Assembly: GCA_031266295.1 (NCBI GenBank)
Contig: JAISBH010000067.1
Span: 1-14,566, forward strand
Reading direction: 5' to 3'
DNA length: 14,566 bases
Source of the DNA: Oscillospiraceae bacterium
Lineage (GTDB): Bacteria > Bacillota > Clostridia > Christensenellales > Aristaeellaceae
The notes below the pieces were generated by a model. That model saw only the letters and a list, made by a program, of their open reading frames with translations, ran no database searches and had not been told where the DNA came from. A program made the translations under genes and the position numbers. Shown piece by piece: positions 6,320-13,115 of this stretch. The stretch's first letter is position 1, and every line of letters starts with the position of its first letter.

Positions 6320-7807
6320 TTAATCAACAATCCACGCCTTGGCTCGCTCCACCGCTCTATGCCATCCTTTAACACATTTATCGCGCTTTGCTGCATCCAT
6401 GGTTGGCTTGAATGTCAGATCGGCGCGCCACAGCCGCGACAGTTCGCCGTAATCCGTGTATACGCCTGCGCCCAGTCCGGCCATCCACGCCGCGCCCAGC
6501 GCCGTCGTCTCCACAACCGCTGGCCGTTCCACGGAGGCGTTTAATATGTCTGCCTGGAATTGCATCAGGAAGCCGTTCGCGCTCGCGCCTCCGTCCGCGC
6601 GCACCGCTCCTACCGATCCATCCCCGCCGACCATCGCGCTGATAACGTCCATCGACTGATAGGCGATCGACTCCAGCGTCGCTCGCGCTATCTGCGCCCT
6701 GCCCGTGCCTCGCGTCATGCCGATCAGCGTACCTCGCGCGTACATATCCCAGTACGGCGCGCCCAGCCCTGTGAACGCCGGAACCAAATATACGCCCTGG
6801 TTGTCAGCGATTGAGCGCGCGAGGGCCTCGGTCTCGTCGGCCCTGGCGATTATGCCCAGCTCGTCGCGCAGCCATTGCACCGCTGCGCCGCCGACGAACA
6901 CGCTGCCTTCCATAGCGTATACGGACTCGCCGCGCCAGCGCCACGCCGGACAGGTTATCAGCCCCTTCGCGCCGCGAACAGGCGTCGATCCGACGTTTTT
7001 CAGCAGGAAACACCCCGTGCCATACGTGTTCTTGAGCATACCGGGCGTGAAGCACGCCTGGCCGAACAACGCTGCCTGCTGATCCCCGGCGACCGCCGTA
7101 ACGGGTATGCGCCGCCCCAGTATGGCGGGATCCAGCGCGCCGAAGTAACCGATCGTGTCGCGGATCTCCGGCAGGACGGTGGCAGGAATTTCCAGCCTAT
7201 CTAATAATACACCATCCCACTCCAGACTGTCCAGTCCCAGAAGCATAGTTCTTCCGGCATTCGACACATCCGTCAGATGCGGGCGGCCTTCCAGCATGTG
7301 CCACATCAGGAACGTATCCACCGTGCCGAAGCACAGCTCGCCGGCCTGAGCGCGGGCGCGCAGACCATACGTATCCAGCATCCACTTGAGTTTCGTCGCG
7401 GAGAAGTATGCGTCGGGCACTAGGCCCGTACGGCGCTCGATTTCGCCGAAGAGACCGGCGGCGCGCAGTTCCTCAATAATAGGCGCAGTGCGACGGCATT
7501 GCCAGACGATGGCGTTGCATACAGGCTCGCCGGTTGAGCGATCCCACAACAGTGTCGTCTCGCGCTGATTGGCTATGCCGATGGACTCGATATCAGCGAC
7601 CGCGTCCCCCGCCATGTGAACCGCGCCTTGCAGCGCCTCTATCTGGCTGGAGAGTATCGATTTAGGGTCGTGTTCGACCCAGCCGGGATGCGGGTATATC
7701 TGAGGGAACGGGACGGAACACAGCGATACAACCCGTCCCAACCTGTCGAACACTACCGCGCGTGAACTAGTCGTTCCCTGGTCAATGGCCACGATTAAGC
7801 CGGACAT
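6320..7807 (-). CDS. glpK: Glycerol kinase
   Basis: Transfers phosphate from ATP to glycerol to give sn-glycerol 3-phosphate, feeding glycolysis and lipid synthesis in the cytoplasm. The 495-residue length is normal for GlpK (FGGY kinase family). Visible signatures are DQGTTSSRAVVFD (9-21) for phosphate binding, YFSATKLKWMLD (134-145, FGGY signature 1), TDVSNAGRTML (179-189) and FTGLGAPYWD (345-354). Expected glycerol contacts are present: R82, E83, W102, Y134, D242 and Q243. The stretch before AVAGDQQ (217-239) lacks the histidine that HPr phosphorylates in enterococcal enzymes, and lacks the GGKGGTR fructose-bisphosphate loop of the E. coli enzyme, so control may differ. The ATG start lies 9 bases after the propeller stop, and its ribosome binding site (GTGAGG) overlaps that stop, so coupled translation is likely. 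No glycerol facilitator or glycerol-phosphate dehydrogenase gene is nearby. Confidence 0.95.
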   Translation of the reverse strand: MSGLIVAIDQGTTSSRAVVFDRLGRVVSLCSVPFPQIYPHPGWVEHDPKSILSSQIEALQGAVHMAGDAVADIESIGIANQRETTLLWDRSTGEPVCNAIVWQCRRTAPIIEELRAAGLFGEIERRTGLVPDAYFSATKLKWMLDTYGLRARAQAGELCFGTVDTFLMWHMLEGRPHLTDVSNAGRTMLLGLDSLEWDGVLLDRLEIPATVLPEIRDTIGYFGALDPAILGRRIPVTAVAGDQQAALFGQACFTPGMLKNTYGTGCFLLKNVGSTPVRGAKGLITCPAWRWRGESVYAMEGSVFVGGAAVQWLRDELGIIARADETEALARSIADNQGVYLVPAFTGLGAPYWDMYARGTLIGMTRGTGRAQIARATLESIAYQSMDVISAMVGGDGSVGAVRADGGASANGFLMQFQADILNASVERPAVVETTALGAAWMAGLGAGVYTDYGELSRLWRADLTFKPTMDAAKRDKCVKGWHRAVERAKAWIVD

Positions 7808-7816
7808 GCGCTAGCC

Positions 7817-10624
7817 TCACTTTATCTGAATGCCGTATATCTTCTGCTCCTTGGTGCCAACGACGAGGATGTCGCCGTAAACGGCGGGCGAGGCCTCTAT
7901 GTTGCCGTTGAGCGTGACGGAACCCATCTCGCTGCCGGTCAGGCCGTCGAATATCGATAGCTTCCCCTTTGAGTTCCCCTGGATGATCCAGCCCCGACCG
8001 CTTTCATTGTACACGGCCACGGGCGAACTCCATGAATACGCGCCCAGCGACGCGCGCCATTTGAGCTGCCCGGTCTGCTTATCCAGCGCTAACAGCGTGC
8101 CGCCGTCGCTCGTGCGCGATACGGTGAAGAACACCAGACCCTCCAGAGCGCCCTTGCCCACTACGGGAGAAGCCATGCAGCCGCCGGTTATCGTCTCGCT
8201 GTAGTCGCATCGGATTGTGTAAGCCCATTCCTCATCGCCGGTCAGCGCGTTCAGGCGGCGGATCGTCACGTCGGAATCACGTTTGCGCTGTACGACCGTG
8301 TTGCCCGTATACAGCGCGACGCGTCCGTCAGTCTCCACCTCAAGCGCTACGGTAGCTGCGACCTTGTCGCCTGTATCCGCTATCCAAACGGGCTGCATGG
8401 TGGATATATCCACGCATTGCACGCGCCCGCCGTTATCCCCGTAGTATGCGTACTGGCCGTATACGGCCACGCTGGATTCGGTGCCGACCAGCTTGTCGTC
8501 GGCCTCGTAGTAGTAGTTGACGGTCGACAGAGTCGTGCTCAGCGCGCCCGCCGCGGCGTCCAGCCGCAGTCCCAGATCGGTTGTGTAGAACAAACCGTTG
8601 CCCCCGGCGGTGATCATCGTGTTCGTGGCGGGGTCGATCAGCGCGGTGCCGTTGAATGTGCCGTTTGTAAGGGTGGCGTTCTTGTCCACGCCATTGATAA
8701 GGAACTGTTCGCTCTGGTCGATCAGGTTGAAGCCGCGTTCACCGATCGGGTGCTGAACGTAGCCTAATATGGATATGCCTTGACCAATCAGCATGAACGG
8801 ATAACCGGTGGGGTGAATCGTCGCCGAACCTTTGATCGGGTAGCCTACCTTGATAGGCGAGCGAGTCTCTTCGCCGTCCTCCAGATCGTAGAAATAGACG
8901 TTGCCGTCGAGGGTGGCGTAGATGACCTCTTTCAGGGCGGTCTTAGCCTTCTTATCCTCGACGATGTTCATCATCTCACGAATATCGGAGGGCCAGGTCA
9001 CTATTGCGGCCTGACCCGTCCAACCGACGCCGGTGAAGTTACCCAGCGAACCGATCGAGTGCTCCCAGAGAACCGTCAGCGCGTTCTCCTTTATATCGAC
9101 ATTGCCGTAGGCCGCGTTCTGCCGAAACGGCCCGCCGCGAAACGTAGACACGCCTCGCAGCACCGTGCGGCCGTCCTTTTTGTTATAATCCTCCGGCGCT
9201 CCCATCACGACGGACTTGCTTCGCGAGTATGTCGGCACAGCCTGCCCCTCGATCAGCACGCTCGTTTTGGTTACGGATAACTCCGGCGCGGACACTCTCG
9301 ATCCGACGGCGGGCTGCAGCCGGAACGGGTTGGGCGTGGGAGTGGGCGACGGCGTGGGTTCGGGGGTAAGCGTCGGCTCCGGTGAAGCGGTAGGTTCGGG
9401 GGTGGGCGTCGGTTCCAGCGTCGGTATGGGCGTCGGGCTTGCTAGCGGGACTCCAACCCTGACGTTGACGCTTTGGATGCCCGTATCGCTCCACGCGTTG
9501 GCGTCGCCGGCCTGGGCGCGTATGACGCCCTCGTACACCGCGTCGAACTTGACGGACATGTTCCATGTGCGCGCGTCGTCGTGCTCAAGTCCATCGCCTG
9601 CCTGGACGGCGATCTCCTCGCCATTCTGATCTAGCAGGCGCACGCGGGTCGCGGCTGTCTTTGTGCGCAGGGTGAACTGAACCGGGATGTCCAAGTCAGA
9701 CATATCCGGCGAGTCGATGAATAGGTCGAGCACACTGACGCCTTCATCTTCAGGCTCCATGATTGGGGTCGTGACGGGTTTGTCCGTCTTTTTCTCGTCC
9801 GGATTGATCAGCCTGTTGACATAACCCATCACGTCGTTCGTGATGAAGTCGAGTCCCTTCGCCTTCCATTCGGGCATGAAGAACCACACCACTCCTATGC
9901 CGATCGTGATGATCAGCAGCAGGATCAGTATCGTCGTCAGGCATCCGTGGTTGCGTCTGCCGCGATCCGGCCGCGTATCCGGACTTTCGTCTCGGATAGG
10001 ATCGGGATCGGCTTCGTACCGCTGCCTATGATCCTGGCCTTGGGCCTGGGCATTGCGGCCATAATACGCGTTCGGGTCACGCCTGCGCAGCGGTTTCGGA
10101 GGGCTGGCTCCGCCCGCAGAGTCCGGCCTGGGCTGGGATCTGGCCGACGCGGAGGGTTCGGCGCGCTGACGCTGGGGCGCGCGTTCATACGCGTCCTCAC
10201 GCCCGCCTTCGAAGTCGTCTTCCGGCGGCGCTGTTCGGCGTTTCGCTCCGACTGGCGGCGGGTATTGAGAATCGCTCCGGCGCGCAGACTCCGCGCGCCT
10301 GGACGCTGCGGCGGACGCGCCGCGCGACTTCATCTCCCGCGCGTACGGACTAGATGGCGCATCCGGCGGAGAGGCGCGCTCGGCGTAATCGCCGTCTTGA
10401 TCCTCCCGCAGCCGCATCGCCTGGGTTCGTCTGCGGCGCGGGGTATCCACCGGCGTATAAACGCGCGTCTCCTCAGACTCCATTGATTCGGGAGCCTTTC
10501 CTCTTACGGCCCCGTATGGAGCGGAAACGCGTCCCGCCCCCTGGGAATAATCGTACCTTGACTCCGGCGCGACCGATACGCCGACTCTGTCGTTCTGCCG
10601 TCTGCTGCGCGAATCGCTGTTCAA
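7817..10624 (-). CDS. Membrane-anchored PQQ-like beta-propeller protein with disordered N-terminus and Pro/Thr stalk
   Basis: A 935-residue protein in five parts. Residues 1-226 are a charged, Arg/Pro/Ser-rich, probably disordered cytoplasmic region. A single span lies at about 229-249 (TTILILLLIITIGIGVVWFF), so the C-terminus is outside. Residues about 296-392 look like an Ig-like beta domain. A PTPEPT-type stalk covers 395-434. A beta-propeller fills about 500-935, with PQQ/WD-like repeats such as VIYATLDGNVYFYD, LLALDKQTGQLKW and LSIFDGLTGSEMG. The repeats match the PQQ-binding-like propeller fold, but nothing shows that PQQ is bound; in Bacillota such proteins usually have no known enzyme role. 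A sensor, scaffold or wall-associated role is inference. The TTG start is supported by GAGGTG at 7-base spacing and a promoter close upstream. It is the first gene of a unit with glpK. Confidence 0.8.
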   Translation of the reverse strand: MNSDSRSRRQNDRVGVSVAPESRYDYSQGAGRVSAPYGAVRGKAPESMESEETRVYTPVDTPRRRRTQAMRLREDQDGDYAERASPPDAPSSPYAREMKSRGASAAASRRAESARRSDSQYPPPVGAKRRTAPPEDDFEGGREDAYERAPQRQRAEPSASARSQPRPDSAGGASPPKPLRRRDPNAYYGRNAQAQGQDHRQRYEADPDPIRDESPDTRPDRGRRNHGCLTTILILLLIITIGIGVVWFFMPEWKAKGLDFITNDVMGYVNRLINPDEKKTDKPVTTPIMEPEDEGVSVLDLFIDSPDMSDLDIPVQFTLRTKTAATRVRLLDQNGEEIAVQAGDGLEHDDARTWNMSVKFDAVYEGVIRAQAGDANAWSDTGIQSVNVRVGVPLASPTPIPTLEPTPTPEPTASPEPTLTPEPTPSPTPTPNPFRLQPAVGSRVSAPELSVTKTSVLIEGQAVPTYSRSKSVVMGAPEDYNKKDGRTVLRGVSTFRGGPFRQNAAYGNVDIKENALTVLWEHSIGSLGNFTGVGWTGQAAIVTWPSDIREMMNIVEDKKAKTALKEVIYATLDGNVYFYDLEDGEETRSPIKVGYPIKGSATIHPTGYPFMLIGQGISILGYVQHPIGERGFNLIDQSEQFLINGVDKNATLTNGTFNGTALIDPATNTMITAGGNGLFYTTDLGLRLDAAAGALSTTLSTVNYYYEADDKLVGTESSVAVYGQYAYYGDNGGRVQCVDISTMQPVWIADTGDKVAATVALEVETDGRVALYTGNTVVQRKRDSDVTIRRLNALTGDEEWAYTIRCDYSETITGGCMASPVVGKGALEGLVFFTVSRTSDGGTLLALDKQTGQLKWRASLGAYSWSSPVAVYNESGRGWIIQGNSKGKLSIFDGLTGSEMGSVTLNGNIEASPAVYGDILVVGTKEQKIYGIQIK
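9323..9442 (-). repeat. Low-complexity DNA encoding the Pro/Thr/Glu stalk
   Basis: About 40 codons of imperfect repeats encode alternating PTPEP, PTPSP and PTASP units (residues 395-434 of the propeller protein). On the plus strand the DNA reads as repeated GGCGTGGG and GGTTCGGG blocks. Such stalks are extended, span the wall region and can be O-glycosylated. The repeat is prone to length change by slippage. Confidence 0.85.
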
Positions 10625-10648
10625 TCAAGGACACCTCGTTTCGACCGT

Positions 10649-10677
10649 ATTATACATAATCCCAACGATTGAAACAA
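10649..10677 (-). promoter_or_regulatory. Probable sigma-A promoter of the propeller-glpK unit
   Basis: On the minus strand TTGTTT (10677-10672) and a perfect TATAAT (10654-10649) are separated by 17 bases. The predicted transcript would start near 10642, only about 18 bases ahead of the TTG start codon at 10624. That leaves just room for the GAGGTG ribosome binding site, so the leader would be very short. Confidence 0.6.
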
Positions 10678-10726
10678 GTCTATTGCTCCCCTTTTTTGAT
10701 CAAGTAAAAAAATACCTAAGTTTCGC

Positions 10727-10732
10727 TATAAT
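10727..10732 (+). promoter_or_regulatory. -10 box (TATAAT) facing the peptidase operon
   Basis: A perfect TATAAT, but the sequence 16-18 bases upstream does not resemble TTGACA. TTGATC lies 25 bases upstream, too far to be its partner. If used, the transcript would carry a leader of about 215 bases that includes the CG-rich hairpin stretch and the palindromic element. Confidence 0.35.
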
Positions 10733-10802
10733 ACGACGCGATATGAGGCGGACGGCTTGGACGCCGCGCCGGAAAAACATACTGGTAAAACCTCCGGCGA
10801 TG

Positions 10803-10811
10803 TGGTAGAAT
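10803..10811 (+). promoter_or_regulatory. Extended -10 promoter (TGGTAGAAT) before palindromic element A
   Basis: The TGnTAGAAT pattern fits an extended -10 promoter, which can work without a good -35. Transcription would begin around 10818, so element A (10828-10918) would form the 5' leader of the peptidase mRNA. This is a sequence-pattern inference. Confidence 0.35.
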
Positions 10812-10827
10812 AGCAAAGCCGTATGTA

Positions 10828-10918
10828 TTATACTCCGCACCGCTAAGAATTTCCATGGATTTGCGATGGATTTTCGCCGCTCGCTAAGACGGGAAGCTCT
10901 TAGCGGTGTGGAGTATAA
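10828..10918. repeat. Palindromic MITE-like element, copy A (91 bp)
   Basis: The left arm (10828-10854, starting TTATACTCC) and the reverse complement of the right arm (10892-10918) agree at 24 of 27 positions. The left arm agrees with that of copy B (3995-4021) at 24 of 27 positions, and the next 26 bases at 19 of 26, with all seven of those differences being transitions. It lacks about 24 bases that form half of the inner hairpin in copy B. TA is present at both borders. It ends 36 bases before the start codon of the peptidase gene, so it probably lies in the leader RNA. It has no coding capacity. Confidence 0.75.
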
Positions 10919-10954
10919 CGGCTATCCGCGCAATAAAAGGAAGTGCTGAATAAT

Positions 10955-12037
10955 ATGAGCGGAGCGGTCAACGCCCAGGCCTCAACCGAACTGATGCGCC
11001 AGCTGAGCCTCGCGAATCTCGACGGCGCGATATTGCACAAGCGTGAAAATATACGCTACTTCAGCGGGTTCACCGGGGAAGGGCTGCTGTTGATCACGAA
11101 TCGGCTGCGCACGATCGTGACCGATTTCCGCTACGTCGAGCAGGCGCGGATTGACTCGCCCGAGTGGCGGACGGAGTCCACGTCGCCCGAACGCAATCAC
11201 GACGCGGTCGCGGCGTCGCTATTGGGCGGCGAGAAGCGTCTGGCGTTCGAGGACGATTATGTCTCCGTGGCGAATATGCGCAGGATGAACCAGGCGATGC
11301 CGGATATCGCTTTCGAGCCGATAGAAAAGCTGCCCGAGAGATTGCGCGAGATAAAGACGCCCGAGGAGATCGCGTTCATCGCGAAGGCGTGCGCGATCGC
11401 GTGCGAGGCGTTTGAGTCAATCCTGGGCGAGATAAAGCCGGGACGCACAGAGCGCGAGATATCCTGGATACTGGAGCGCGCGATGCTGGAGCGCGGCGCG
11501 GAGAAGACGTCGTTTGACACGATCGCGGCGAGTGGCCCGAACGGCTCGCTGCCCCACGCGTCGCCCAGCGACAGGAAGCTGGAGAAGGGCGACTTTTTTA
11601 CGCTGGACTTCGGCTGCATGTATAACGGCTACTGCTCGGACACAACGCGCACAGTCGCGTTAGGCGAGGTCTCGCAGGATAAGCGCAAGGTGTACGAAAC
11701 CGTGCTGACCGCGCAGCTGATGGCGCTGGACGCGATCAAGCCCGGCAGACTGTGCAGGGAGATCGACGCGGTCGCGCGGGATTATATTTATAGCGCGGGC
11801 TACGAGGGGATGTTCGGTCACGGGCTGGGACACTCGCTGGGGCTTCGGATACACGAGGATCCGAGGTTCAGCCAGACGGCGGGTGACGCTGCGCTGAAGG
11901 CCGGGCATATCATGACCGTCGAGCCGGGCATATACCGCCCGGGCAAGGATGGCGTGCGCATTGAGGACACGGTGTTAATAACCGAAAACGGCGCGGTAAG
12001 GCTGACGCCGACGACGAAGGAATTGATCGTGTTATAA
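10955..12037 (+). CDS. M24 family aminopeptidase P-like (Xaa-Pro) peptidase
   Basis: A 360-residue cytoplasmic metallopeptidase predicted to remove the first residue from peptides with proline at position 2, or to cleave Xaa-Pro dipeptides. An N-terminal creatinase-like domain (about 1-130, with RENIRYFSGFTGEG) precedes the pita-bread domain. All five metal ligands are visible: D218 (LDFG), D229 (CSDTTRT), H293 (GHGLGH), E323 (VEPGIY) and E337 (RIEDT). The length is typical of the short PepP/PepQ-like enzymes of Bacillota; sequence alone does not decide between aminopeptidase and dipeptidase. I chose the ATG at 10955 because AAAGGAAG lies about 11 bases upstream; an in-frame GTG at 10943 sits inside that ribosome binding site. 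It is the first gene of the operon, 47 bases before efp. Confidence 0.9.
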   Translation: MSGAVNAQASTELMRQLSLANLDGAILHKRENIRYFSGFTGEGLLLITNRLRTIVTDFRYVEQARIDSPEWRTESTSPERNHDAVAASLLGGEKRLAFEDDYVSVANMRRMNQAMPDIAFEPIEKLPERLREIKTPEEIAFIAKACAIACEAFESILGEIKPGRTEREISWILERAMLERGAEKTSFDTIAASGPNGSLPHASPSDRKLEKGDFFTLDFGCMYNGYCSDTTRTVALGEVSQDKRKVYETVLTAQLMALDAIKPGRLCREIDAVARDYIYSAGYEGMFGHGLGHSLGLRIHEDPRFSQTAGDAALKAGHIMTVEPGIYRPGKDGVRIEDTVLITENGAVRLTPTTKELIVL

Positions 12038-12084
12038 CGGGCGTGTTAGGATGGTATTGTGAACATTACAAGGGAGGCTGAATT

Positions 12085-12642
12085 GTGTTAACGGCAGGCG
12101 AGTTTCGCAAGGGTATCACGGTCGAATGGGACGGCGGCGTTTGGAATATCGTGGAGTTCCAGCATGTCAAGCCCGGTAAGGGCGCGGCGTTCGTGCGCAC
12201 GAAGATCAAGAATGTCATGACCGGCGCGGTGGTTGAGCGTTCATTCAACCCGACGGACAAAATGCCGCGCGCGATCATCGAAACCAAGAAGATGCAATAC
12301 CTATACAACGATGGTGAGCTGTATTACTTCATGGACGTGGAGACATTTGAGCAGGAGCCGCTCAACCACGACCAGGTCGAGGACGCGATACGGTTTATAA
12401 AGGAAAACACGGTCGTGGACGTGCGCTACTTCAAGGGCAAGGCGTTTTCAGTGGAGCCGCCTAACTTTGTCGAGCTTACGATCACTCAGACCGAGCCGGG
12501 ATTCAAGGGCGATACGGCCAGCAACACCACCAAGCCCGCGACGGTCGAGACCGGGTTTGAGCTATCGGTGCCGCTGTTCATCAATCAGGGCGAAATGATC
12601 CGCATCGACACGCGCACGGGCGAATATATGGAGCGCGCGTAA
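12085..12642 (+). CDS. efp: Elongation factor P
   Basis: EF-P binds ribosomes stalled on consecutive prolines, next to the P-site tRNA, and stimulates peptide-bond formation. The 185-residue length is standard. The N-terminal KOW-like domain carries the loop VKPGKGAAFVRTK (28-40), with K32 at the tip where the family is often modified. Two OB domains follow, ending with the typical VPLFINQGEMIRIDTRTGEY (163-182). The start is GTG, with AGGGAGG 7 bases ahead. In B. subtilis, where the loop lysine is in the same position, the modification is 5-aminopentanol; modification enzymes for this protein are not encoded in the window, so its state is unknown. Pairing with an M24 Xaa-Pro peptidase upstream is a common arrangement in Bacillota. 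Confidence 0.97.
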   Translation: MLTAGEFRKGITVEWDGGVWNIVEFQHVKPGKGAAFVRTKIKNVMTGAVVERSFNPTDKMPRAIIETKKMQYLYNDGELYYFMDVETFEQEPLNHDQVEDAIRFIKENTVVDVRYFKGKAFSVEPPNFVELTITQTEPGFKGDTASNTTKPATVETGFELSVPLFINQGEMIRIDTRTGEYMERA

Positions 12643-12653
12643 GGGAGTTGAGT

Positions 12654-13094
12654 ATGCAGGTATTATCCGATCGGGTCGCGTATCTGAAAGGTCTGGCCGA
12701 AGGTTTGGCCGTCGGCGAGCAATCCAAGGAAGGGCGGCTGATTAGCGCGATCATCGATGTGCTGGGCGATGTGGCCAAGGTGCTGACAGATCTTACAGAG
12801 AAGCATCATGAGCTGGACGAATATGTCGAGAGCATCGACGAGGATCTGGCCGAACTGGAAGAGGCGCTGCTGGACGAGGAAGACGGCGACGAGGACGATG
12901 ATGACGACGACGAGGACGACGATGATGACGACGAAGGCTACGACGGGCTGATCGAATACGATTGTCCGCACTGTGGTCATACGGTCTACTTCGATGCGGA
13001 AACGTTTGACATGCAGCAGGAAAACGCGTGTCCGAACTGCGGTAAGCAGATATTCTCGGCCGACGACGAGATTAACCCGGAACCCAAGGGATAG
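12654..13094 (+). CDS. CD1247-type protein: helical N-domain, acidic tract, zinc ribbon
   Basis: A 146-residue protein matching, from memory, the uncharacterised 'CD1247 N-terminal domain-containing protein' of Clostridia; its function is not known. The N-terminus (VAYLKGLAEGLAV, 8-20) is the recognisable family motif, followed by a predicted helical or coiled-coil region to about 73. A run of almost only Asp and Glu follows (about 74-94). The C-terminus is a zinc ribbon with CPHC (104-107) and CPNC (126-129). The zinc ribbon suggests binding to nucleic acid or protein, while the acidic run could mimic nucleic acid or contact basic ribosomal or polymerase surfaces; both are inference. ATG at 12654 is preferred over TTG at 12648 because AAGGGAG (12641-12647) is 6 bases ahead of the ATG. 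It sits between efp and the GlyRS gene with gaps of only 11 and 21 bases, so all are likely one mRNA. Confidence 0.8.
   Translation: MQVLSDRVAYLKGLAEGLAVGEQSKEGRLISAIIDVLGDVAKVLTDLTEKHHELDEYVESIDEDLAELEEALLDEEDGDEDDDDDDEDDDDDDEGYDGLIEYDCPHCGHTVYFDAETFDMQQENACPNCGKQIFSADDEINPEPKG
12873..12935 (+). repeat. GAC/GAT/GAG/GAA tract encoding poly-acidic run
   Basis: About 21 codons are nearly all GAC, GAT, GAG or GAA, encoding the Asp/Glu run of the CD1247-type protein. Asp is written with both GAC and GAT, which keeps the DNA from being a perfect triplet repeat. It could still be length-variable between strains. Confidence 0.85.
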
Positions 13095-13115
13095 CGAGCC
13101 GAGGAGGACTCAGTA

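Larger units (their letters stand above)
10625..10954. other. Divergent intergenic region (330 bp)
   Basis: It separates the minus-strand propeller unit from the plus-strand peptidase-EF-P-GlyRS operon. From left to right it holds the minus-strand promoter, an AT-rich patch, a plus-strand TATAAT (10727-10732), a CG-rich stretch able to form hairpins (GCCGGA and TCCGGC near 10769-10799), an extended -10 (10803-10811), palindromic element copy A, and the peptidase ribosome binding site. I looked for a T-box or other known riboswitch core that might serve the downstream GlyRS and saw none. Confidence 0.65.

Noticed and set aside
9323..9442. Repeated GGCGTGGG/GGTTCGGG blocks as a possible CRISPR-like or intergenic repeat
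   Set aside because: The repeats are imperfect, in frame, and encode the Pro/Thr/Glu stalk of the propeller protein.
10733..10827. Possible T-box, SRP RNA or riboswitch in the CG-rich leader ahead of element A
   Set aside because: Hairpins can be drawn, but no core motif of a known class was seen.
12873..12935. Acidic codon run as a possible sequencing error or frameshift
   Set aside because: The frame continues into an intact four-cysteine zinc ribbon, and related proteins have a similar acidic linker.
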